Part shown: positions 58,501 to 64,000 of the stretch, piece after piece | Position numbering within the stretch: the first letter of the stretch is position 1 | How the letters are laid out: each line of letters begins with the position of its first letter | Source: Chlorogloeopsis fritschii PCC 6912 | GTDB lineage: Bacteria; Cyanobacteriota; Cyanobacteriia; Cyanobacteriales; Nostocaceae | Reading direction: 5' to 3' | Assembly (NCBI RefSeq): GCF_000317285.1 | Contig: NZ_AJLN01000037.1 | Coordinates: forward strand, 62,001 to 126,000 | DNA: 64,000 nt | Translations under genes and position numbers: made by a program | Notes under the pieces: generated by a model | Databases searched by the model: none | Seen by the model: the letters and a program-made list of their open reading frames with translations, nothing else | Told to the model about the DNA's origin: nothing

Positions 58501-61500
58501 GCCTCATCCAAAGTAGCTTCTTGTGTTGTCTTCGTAGTTGCAGACTCAATTTGAGCAATTGCTGGTACAAGAGTCCACATATACTCTACGATTTGGCCAA
58601 GGGTACGTAGTTGTCCCAGTTCTTCTGGATTCGGCTTGGGCAAATCTGGATATAACTCTAAGAGCGCTCCCAAAATTTCAACCCGTTTGATTGAATCAAT
58701 TCCTAAATCAGCCTCAATATCCATCGACAGTTCCAACATCTCGATTGGATAGCCTGTCTTATCGCTAACAACGTTTAGTAGAGTCTGACTAAGGGTGGCT
58801 TCATCAATTGTTGTTGGTGATGAAGGCGCATCTAAAGATGGCAGGATAGAGTTATCAAAGGTTGTTATTGTAACTGGTTTTGTGCCATTACTGACATCAG
58901 AATGAACACCATTAGTTGTAACATCTTCAGAGCTAGTTACTAGCTTTACATCGTTGTTTATATCGTGATGAACGCCGTTAGTTGTAACACCTTCAAAGGT
59001 AGTTACTAACTTTACATCGTTGTTTGCATCATGATGAACGCCATTAGTTGAAATACCTTCAAAGCTAGTTACTAACTCTTTAGTAGGTACACCAACAACA
59101 GAACTAGATGTTTCCTCTGATGGCAGAACTGCAGGATGTTTATCTATTTTCTGTTCCCTTTTATTGCCCGTGTTTGCAAGCAACAGATCGTACTGTTGCT
59201 GGAGTAATTGGAAAAAGTTTTTAGTTTGTTCTGTCTGATGATTTAGATATTGCTCATGAACGCGCAGGGTTTCACCTTGATGCTCGTGAAATCGCATGAT
59301 GCTGCGTTCAGCGTAGGAGAGTCCTATATGTTTATTTTCTGTCTGTGGAAGAGCAGATTGGCTATTTTTGAGTAAGGAATTCTGCTGCTGCATCAATTGG
59401 AAGAAGGTTTTAGTATATTCCGTTTGATGCTGTAAAGATTGTTCGTGGACACGCAGAATATCACGTTGATGGCGATTGAATTCTATCAAAGTGTATTCTA
59501 AGCTGTCTAAAACTAGCTGATAATTTTGAGGCTCTGGTTGAGAAGTTGCTTGAGAAGATTTCATCATCTCAGAAGACTTTTCTGGTTTATTACCGTTTGT
59601 AGCTAATGTGGGTTTGCTGTTTTCTGTATTTACATATTGGGGGGTGTTTTTAACAGCAAGATTAGATGGGATATCCACCTCAAAGGAATTATCTTTTGGA
59701 TGTGCAAAAGTGACTCGATGCCCATTTTGGTAAGTTTTCTTGCTAGAAGATTCTGCTGATTTACTACCGTTTGCAACTAGTACGGGCTGGCGGTTTTCTG
59801 AATTCATATACAAGGGGATGGGTGCCTTGTCTATGTTTAAGACAGGCAGAGTAGAGAAATTATCTTTTGCATATGCAATACTGACTTGATGCCCATTTTG
59901 CAGAGCTTTTGCAAAAGCTTGTTTGGTTTTTTCTGACAGGTAGTTACTGCCATTTAACCAAACATTTAAGAGCTTATTTTTGGCTACTTCTGGTGTTTGG
60001 TACTCAATTTGATAGGGATCGGGATTTTTTAAAGGCAATCCAGCAACGCGTAACTGCACAACAGCTTCTCGAAGACAGCGATCGCTATCTTTTTGCTGAG
60101 TGCCATTCAAAGCCACAGTTAAATGGGGTTTTTCTGCAAGGATATCTTTCACCAAGTTGGTGAGAATACTTTTAGGCCCAAATTCAATGAAGTAATAACC
60201 GCCTTCAGCGTAGATATTCTCAATCTCTTGCTTGAAAAGTACCTGATTAATCAGGTGTTGTTTGAGGATTTTTTGAATGGCTTGGGGTTCACTTGGGTAG
60301 CGTTCTCCTGTCACATTTGTGTAAACAGGGATTTGTGGCTGGTTGAAACTGACTTTCTCAATTGCTTGGGCAAAGGGTTTCTGTGCATGGGCTACCAGTG
60401 GAGTATGAAAAGCTGCCGAAACCGATAGTAGAACGGTAGAGAAAGCGCGATTATTCAGTTCTTCCTGAATTTTGGCGATTTCAGCTTTCGCCCCTGCCAA
60501 CACAACTTGACGAGGAGAATTCAAGTTAGCAATGGTGACTAAAGGAAAATTCTTGACTACTTCTTCAACTTGGCTGACATCTCCTTTGACAGCCAGCATA
60601 GCTCCCGCATCAAACTCAGGATCGTTTGGTGCAGCCATAGCTTGTCCTCTGGCTTTTACCAAGAAAAAGTAATCTTCCTCACTGAGAACACCAGCAGCCC
60701 ACAGAGCAGTCAATTCTCCAAAGCTGTGTCCGATCGCAAAATCTGGCTTGAACCCTCCCTGTTGCAATATTTTGTATAGAGCAACACTAAAAGCTCCGAT
60801 TGCTGGCTGGGCATATTCTGTCTGCTGTAATGCTTCAACCTGTGCCTGTCTTTGAGCTGGCTCGAATACAGGGGGAGGAAAAACTATTTCTGAAAGGGGC
60901 TGCAACCCATCTTTACAGAAAAGATTATCCATGCAACTATAACTCTGTCGCAAGCAAGGGAAGTTAATTGCAAGTTCTCGACCCATTTCCAGATATTGAG
61001 AGCCTTGCCCAGAAAATAGAGCTACTACTTTCCCGGCAGTTGCGATCCCAGATTTGCGGTAGTAAATTCCTTGGGGATGCTCCCAAGATGGAGTTTGTGG
61101 CTTATCTTTGAGCAATTTAATACTTGTTTGCAGTAGCTTGCAAGCATCTGTTAAAGAATCGGCAACAAATCCAACTCTGGCATCAGTGACAGGAATTTCT
61201 AATGATTGACACGCTGCAATCAGTAGTTCATAGTTCTGTTCTTTCTCTTCGGATTGCAATTTACGCAGTATTTCTTCACAACGTGATAATAGCTGCTCTG
61301 GTGTAGGCGCAAATATAAATATTGATTGGAGAGTTTTGTGTAAACGATAAGGGCGATCGTGTTCGCTGGAATATTCTTCTAAGACGATGTGATAATTAGT
61401 GCCACCAAAGCCAAAAGAACTCACTCCAGCACGTCTTGGTGTTTCTGCATTGGGGCAAATCCAAGGTCTGGTTTCTGTATTCAAATACAACGGTGAGTTT

Positions 61501-62909
61501 TCAAGATCGAGTTTCGGGTGCGGTTTAGTAACGTTTATCGTTGGTGGCAATACTTTGTGGTGCAGAGCTAATGCTGTTTTAATCAGACTAGCTGCTCCTG
61601 CGGCAGCTTTTGTATGTCCAATCTGCGATTTAACACTACCGAGTGCAATATGCTGTTTTTTTGGATTGTTTGCGCCAAAAACTTCTTTAAGAGCTGTAAC
61701 TTCGGCAGGATCTCCAACCATAGTACCCGTGCCATGTGCTTCAATCAAACCGACACTTGTAGGTGAAATTCCTGCATCTTCATAGGCACGCAGCAAGGCT
61801 CTAACTTGTCCCTCTGGACGAGGTGCATAGATGCTTTTATAGCGCCCATCACTAGAGGTGCCAATACCTTTAATAACTGCATAGATGCGATCGTTATCTC
61901 TAACGGCGTCTTCAAGACGCTTTAGTACCAGCATCCCAATCCCCTCAGCCAACATCATCCCATCAGATTCGGCATCAAAAGGTTTTGGATTCTGGCTTGG
62001 GGAGACAGCAGGTGTTTTGCTGAAACACATATAGGCGACAATCGAGTTGTCGGTGTCAACTCCGCCTGTCAGCATCATGTCGGCTCGATACTCAACTAGT
62101 TCGCTGATTGACATTGCCAGTGCTCCTAAGGAACTGGCACAGGCGGCATCCACTACACAGTTCATTCCTCCTAAATCTAGACGATTGGCAATTCGTCCAG
62201 CAACTATGTTGGCAAGCATACCGGGAAAAGCATTTTCTTCCCACCGCACATATGCACTTTTGATTTTCTCGATAATTTTTTGTGTATCCTCATCAGATAA
62301 ACCACTACTTTTGAGGGCTTTTTCCCAGATCGGATACTCTAGTCTAGTAGCCAATGGCATTGCTAGCTGTCTTGCCAGGGCTACACCCAAAATCACTCCA
62401 GTACGCTCTCGATTAAACTGGCTTTTTTCACCGTAGCCCGCATCTTCCATTGCTGCTTTAGCAACAACTAAACCTAGCAATTGCGAAACATCTGTAACTT
62501 CCAGAACATTGGGAGGAAGCCCAAACTCCATCGGATTAAATTCGATTTCGGGGATGAATCCACCGCGTTTGCAATAAGTTTTGTCAGGTGCTTTAGGATT
62601 GGGATCGTAGTAATCATCAATGCTCCAGCGCGATGGAGGAACATCGGTAATACAATCAACTTTGCGAATAATTTTTTCCCAATATTCTTGTAAATTTTTA
62701 GATTCTGGGAAGATAGAAGCCATTCCAACAATGGCAACGGGAGTATGTTGCAGTCGTCTATTAATTTTTTTAGTTTCTGTCGCTTGCGCGGACATCGCTT
62801 GTGCGGACATATTTTTTTTCACCTTTATAAGCTTGTGCAAGGCTTTTTCACAATTGCTTACTTCGTCTTGCAACTGTGCCAAGGTAGCTTCAATCCAAGA
62901 AGCAGTCAT
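55563..62909 (-). CDS. Giant PUFA-synthase-type polyketide synthase (KS-AT-ACP-ACP-KR-DH)
   Basis: A 2448-residue megasynthase of the PfaA/HglE type. In order: N-terminal coiled coil (1-50); KS (about 55-490) with VDAACASSL (Cys257) and EAHGTGT; AT (about 620-930) with GHSFGE (Ser729); a long linker with a duplicated VHEQ-HQTE motif (about 1137-1245) and three degenerate TTNGVH repeats; ACP1 and ACP2 with the PUFA-type LGIDSIKR (Ser1406 and Ser1565); KR (Rossmann motif FLVSGGAKGIT near 1892; SSVVGFYGN and YAIAN); and a hot-dog DH with HVIAGHPVLP near 2197. It builds a reduced or partly unsaturated chain. No strong Shine-Dalgarno is seen. Confidence 0.93.
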   Translation of the reverse strand: MTASWIEATLAQLQDEVSNCEKALHKLIKVKKNMSAQAMSAQATETKKINRRLQHTPVAIVGMASIFPESKNLQEYWEKIIRKVDCITDVPPSRWSIDDYYDPNPKAPDKTYCKRGGFIPEIEFNPMEFGLPPNVLEVTDVSQLLGLVVAKAAMEDAGYGEKSQFNRERTGVILGVALARQLAMPLATRLEYPIWEKALKSSGLSDEDTQKIIEKIKSAYVRWEENAFPGMLANIVAGRIANRLDLGGMNCVVDAACASSLGALAMSISELVEYRADMMLTGGVDTDNSIVAYMCFSKTPAVSPSQNPKPFDAESDGMMLAEGIGMLVLKRLEDAVRDNDRIYAVIKGIGTSSDGRYKSIYAPRPEGQVRALLRAYEDAGISPTSVGLIEAHGTGTMVGDPAEVTALKEVFGANNPKKQHIALGSVKSQIGHTKAAAGAASLIKTALALHHKVLPPTINVTKPHPKLDLENSPLYLNTETRPWICPNAETPRRAGVSSFGFGGTNYHIVLEEYSSEHDRPYRLHKTLQSIFIFAPTPEQLLSRCEEILRKLQSEEKEQNYELLIAACQSLEIPVTDARVGFVADSLTDACKLLQTSIKLLKDKPQTPSWEHPQGIYYRKSGIATAGKVVALFSGQGSQYLEMGRELAINFPCLRQSYSCMDNLFCKDGLQPLSEIVFPPPVFEPAQRQAQVEALQQTEYAQPAIGAFSVALYKILQQGGFKPDFAIGHSFGELTALWAAGVLSEEDYFFLVKARGQAMAAPNDPEFDAGAMLAVKGDVSQVEEVVKNFPLVTIANLNSPRQVVLAGAKAEIAKIQEELNNRAFSTVLLSVSAAFHTPLVAHAQKPFAQAIEKVSFNQPQIPVYTNVTGERYPSEPQAIQKILKQHLINQVLFKQEIENIYAEGGYYFIEFGPKSILTNLVKDILAEKPHLTVALNGTQQKDSDRCLREAVVQLRVAGLPLKNPDPYQIEYQTPEVAKNKLLNVWLNGSNYLSEKTKQAFAKALQNGHQVSIAYAKDNFSTLPVLNIDKAPIPLYMNSENRQPVLVANGSKSAESSSKKTYQNGHRVTFAHPKDNSFEVDIPSNLAVKNTPQYVNTENSKPTLATNGNKPEKSSEMMKSSQATSQPEPQNYQLVLDSLEYTLIEFNRHQRDILRVHEQSLQHQTEYTKTFFQLMQQQNSLLKNSQSALPQTENKHIGLSYAERSIMRFHEHQGETLRVHEQYLNHQTEQTKNFFQLLQQQYDLLLANTGNKREQKIDKHPAVLPSEETSSSVVGVPTKELVTSFEGISTNGVHHDANNDVKLVTTFEGVTTNGVHHDINNDVKLVTSSEDVTTNGVHSDVSNGTKPVTITTFDNSILPSLDAPSSPTTIDEATLSQTLLNVVSDKTGYPIEMLELSMDIEADLGIDSIKRVEILGALLELYPDLPKPNPEELGQLRTLGQIVEYMWTLVPAIAQIESATTKTTQEATLDEAKTSEGSNAVLEDAERENIHLASSSPVPTIAITPEEPASSVPAIAITPEESVSPVPSLDLNNLSQILLNIVSEKTGYPVEMLELSMDMEADLGIDSIKRVEILGALLELCPDLPKPNPEELGELRTLGQIVDYMKQQANLLEKKTLPAEPCNQPSELDCKILRSPVKLKFLPEPDVLDFTLPDKHIALLTDDGSLTTSELALALYERGWKVVVLSFPQTLIAKQLPLPEGINRVVLASLSEDNLKNQLEAIAAEYGSIAAFIHLNPASHDNTSNDIRYLETEKALLRQVFLIAKHLKEPLNQAATKGRSCFLTVARLDGEFGLGQKTNFGAIGSGLFGLTKTLNQEWEPVFCRALDLSPDLDTQASVRYILAELYDPNRLIAEVGYSLQGRTTLVCEEGTREYPIPNPRSPIPDPQSQVFLVSGGAKGITAQCAIQLARHYQCKFILLGRSPVDPEPVWAEGCFNEGELKKRIMDDFVAKGDKPTPAMVQKKYKAIASRREIDTTLRAIEQAGGQAEYLSVDITDATLLQEQVNTVVERLGTVTGIIHGAGNLADKRIENKSERDFETVYAAKVKGLENLLRCVSSNQLNYLVLFSSVVGFYGNIGQSDYAIANEILNKSAHLVKRNYPNCHVVAINWGPWESGMVTPELKKAFAERGIETIPIEVGTQMLVNELTQSNQQTVQVVIGSPLTYKPKSFNPELQKFRIQRRLKLAANPFLQDHVIAGHPVLPATCALSWIASTCEQLYPGYKSFSCLNYKVLKGIVFDENLASEYTIDLQEIAKNDADEIELDAKIWSQNREGKIRYHFSSQVKLKRQIPVTPNYDSLNLQQQEIIFGSSNSLYQNGSMSLFHGPYFQGVKTILNASPDQVTIECVLPNLEERQQGQFPVITFNPYIADVQIHSLWIWTQYFHREGCLPSEIKTFEQFAPIPFDEKFYVSCEVKSKTESSVIADVYAHDLKGKIYTRMIGAKGTILSTKR
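57246..57310. repeat. STRR inside the PKS coding sequence
   Basis: Plus-strand heptamers GGGGATT and GGGGATC repeat five times and are followed by CCCTAGTCCCC. On the coding strand the run stays in frame and encodes YPIPNPRSPIPDPQSQ (residues about 1867-1888), a Pro-rich linker directly before the KR Rossmann motif. Confidence 0.85.
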
Positions 62910-63436
62910 GACTCGATCTGATTATTTTTGTGAAATGTCGGGAGTTACCAAATTTTCTCCCTTTGTGCAAACAAAATTGAAATTGTAGTTAGTGAAGAAA
63001 CACTTTTTTTTACAGAACAATACAATTGAGTATTTCTCCAAGGCAGCTAAATTAGTTATTAAGCAGCTTTAGCTGGGAATAGCTTCATCGAGAAAAAATA
63101 ATTAGACTCTTTGTATTTAGACTAATTGCATTCCTTACTTTCGCTGCTTATTTTATGACTGGTTAATTCCTGATTACAACTCATATGCAACTCTGACGCA
63201 ACGTTGATTGAATAGATTTTAGAAAGTAAGTTCAAATCAAATTGATATGTCTACACCTGTCATGACTAGAGGATATCTATAAACAAAAACTTAATAGAGC
63301 TTAAGTATTGAGAGGATGAGCACTGATAATTAGTGGCTTGTTTGAGGCAGCAATATGCAAAAATCAAGCATATTAATGCTTTACTCTATTTTTACAGATA
63401 CTCTCTGATTTAAGAGTTAGACTTTGTACTACCAAC
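62910..63436. promoter_or_regulatory. Upstream region of the PKS gene
   Basis: About 530 AT-rich bases between the PKS start and the 94-residue gene, both on the minus strand. It should hold the promoter of the biosynthetic block. I could not identify a clear operator or terminator. Confidence 0.4.
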
Positions 63437-63721
63437 TTAGTCAGGATTTGATTCTGAATTAGTATCATCTTCTCTAGTCCTCGATTTAGTCTGGAGATTA
63501 GCAGCTTCTAAGAGCTGCTTTTCAAATTCACTAATACTAATTCCAAGTTCAGAAGCTGATTTGGCTTTCCATTCTTCAAGTTCAGAATCGTGCTGATTGA
63601 GCCATTCATGTACGGCAAGGCGTGCCATCTCAGCTTTACGTACTGTTTGGCGGGCTGCATGAAAAATTAGCCGTTGGTTATCAAAATTTGGCAATGAGAG
63701 CATGAATCGCTGTAGCTTCAT
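63437..63721 (-). CDS. Small charged hypothetical protein
   Basis: A 94-residue protein rich in Glu, Lys and Arg, predicted mostly helical (FHAARQTVRKAEMARLAVHE, then SELEEWKAKSASELGIS), with a Ser/Asp/Glu-rich acidic tail. I recognise no family. It precedes the PKS gene on the same strand by about 530 bases, so a functional link is uncertain. A GTA-N8-TAC palindrome lies 33 bases upstream of its ATG. Confidence 0.5.
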   Translation of the reverse strand: MKLQRFMLSLPNFDNQRLIFHAARQTVRKAEMARLAVHEWLNQHDSELEEWKAKSASELGISISEFEKQLLEAANLQTKSRTREDDTNSESNPD

Positions 63722-64000
63722 TATTCTGTAGTATGCAAAATTTTCTATAGTGTGTAAACGTTTGTACTTATATCACTTATTTTCATCATACCCATAAGTA
63801 TGCTTACCAAAGTTGCATACAAATTGCACCTCTTCTGTTTGTATACTTATCCTAGCTTTAGTTCTCTCCGTGTTTTAGAACGATCGGGAAATTCTTGAAA
63901 AGAGTTTTTCAATTAGGAGTTTAACTTAATTTAAATTTCTGGACAGATATTCTAAATATCGTCTGATGGATTTGTTTCGATGAAGGTATAAGAATTGAGA

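Noticed and set aside
61399-62436. Frames of about 130 codons opposite the KS domain of the PKS
   Set aside because: Antisense shadows of a strongly conserved domain, with no initiation signal or family.
39687-62909. Identification as the classical heterocyst glycolipid (hgl) island
   Set aside because: The PKS is HglE/PfaA-like, but hetI, hetN and the usual hgl order are absent, and DarA/DarB-like genes with acyltransferases are present. A variant of that pathway remains possible.

Overview
The window looks like chromosomal DNA of a filamentous, probably heterocyst-forming cyanobacterium (Nostocales). Evidence: many HIP1 octamers (GCGATCGC); short tandemly repeated repetitive (STRR) sequences between genes, inside the RNase P RNA gene and even inside a PKS gene; IsiA/Pcb chlorophyll antenna proteins; a Psb32-type protein; and a phytochrome-like GAF histidine kinase. 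The genus is not assigned. I saw no rRNA, tRNA, CRISPR array or intact insertion sequence.

Layout. Bases 1-7.9 kb: an O-methyltransferase, a small lipoprotein, an FtsL-like protein and FtsI separated by a MITE-like insertion, a heme-oxygenase-like di-iron protein and an NPPY methyltransferase. 7.9-10.5 kb: an iron-stress antenna operon (isiA plus a shorter Pcb gene) with a good Fur-box candidate. 10.5-24.9 kb: housekeeping and signalling genes (GNAT, methyltransferases, NADAR protein, two sensor kinases, Psb32, AcpH plus a RibD-like reductase, a Gfo/Idh/MocA oxidoreductase, RNase III). 25.2-37.1 kb: rnpB, CorA, a CIRCE-controlled monocistronic groEL, a WecA-type transferase, FabG, thioredoxin, an SLH protein, Dxs and MtnA. 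37.6-39.5 kb: three tandem copies of a gene for a 71-residue double-glycine leader peptide, each with the same upstream block and its own terminator. 39.7-62.9 kb: a block of minus-strand genes that reads as one lipid/polyketide biosynthetic cluster.

The cluster is the main point of interest. In transcription order it holds a giant PUFA-synthase-type PKS (KS-AT-ACP-ACP-KR-DH), a KS-AT protein whose KS has lost its cysteine (Cys to Gln), a PfaD-type enoyl reductase, a DarA-like flavodoxin-fold condensing/aromatising enzyme, a DarB-like KAS III ketosynthase, a free ACP, a 623-residue protein of unknown function with a TubC-type docking domain, three tandem condensation-domain acyltransferases, an SDR lacking its usual catalytic tyrosine, and an exported DUF2141 protein. 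The inferred logic is that the PUFA-type PKS builds a long, perhaps partly unsaturated, chain; DarB/DarA condense two acyl units into a dialkylresorcinol-like ring; and the HHxxxDG acyltransferases esterify it. The cluster lacks hetI, hetN and other markers of the classical heterocyst glycolipid island, so the product may be undescribed.

The window is also rich in small dispersed repeats: a family with TCTTGCACC / GGTGCAAGA ends and internal GGTGGGCA / TGCCCACC arms, GC-rich patches, and cyanobacterial heptamer STRRs. Some can be dated by insertion: one sits exactly after the ftsL-like stop codon with a 9-bp target duplication, and another splits the second leader-peptide repeat unit.
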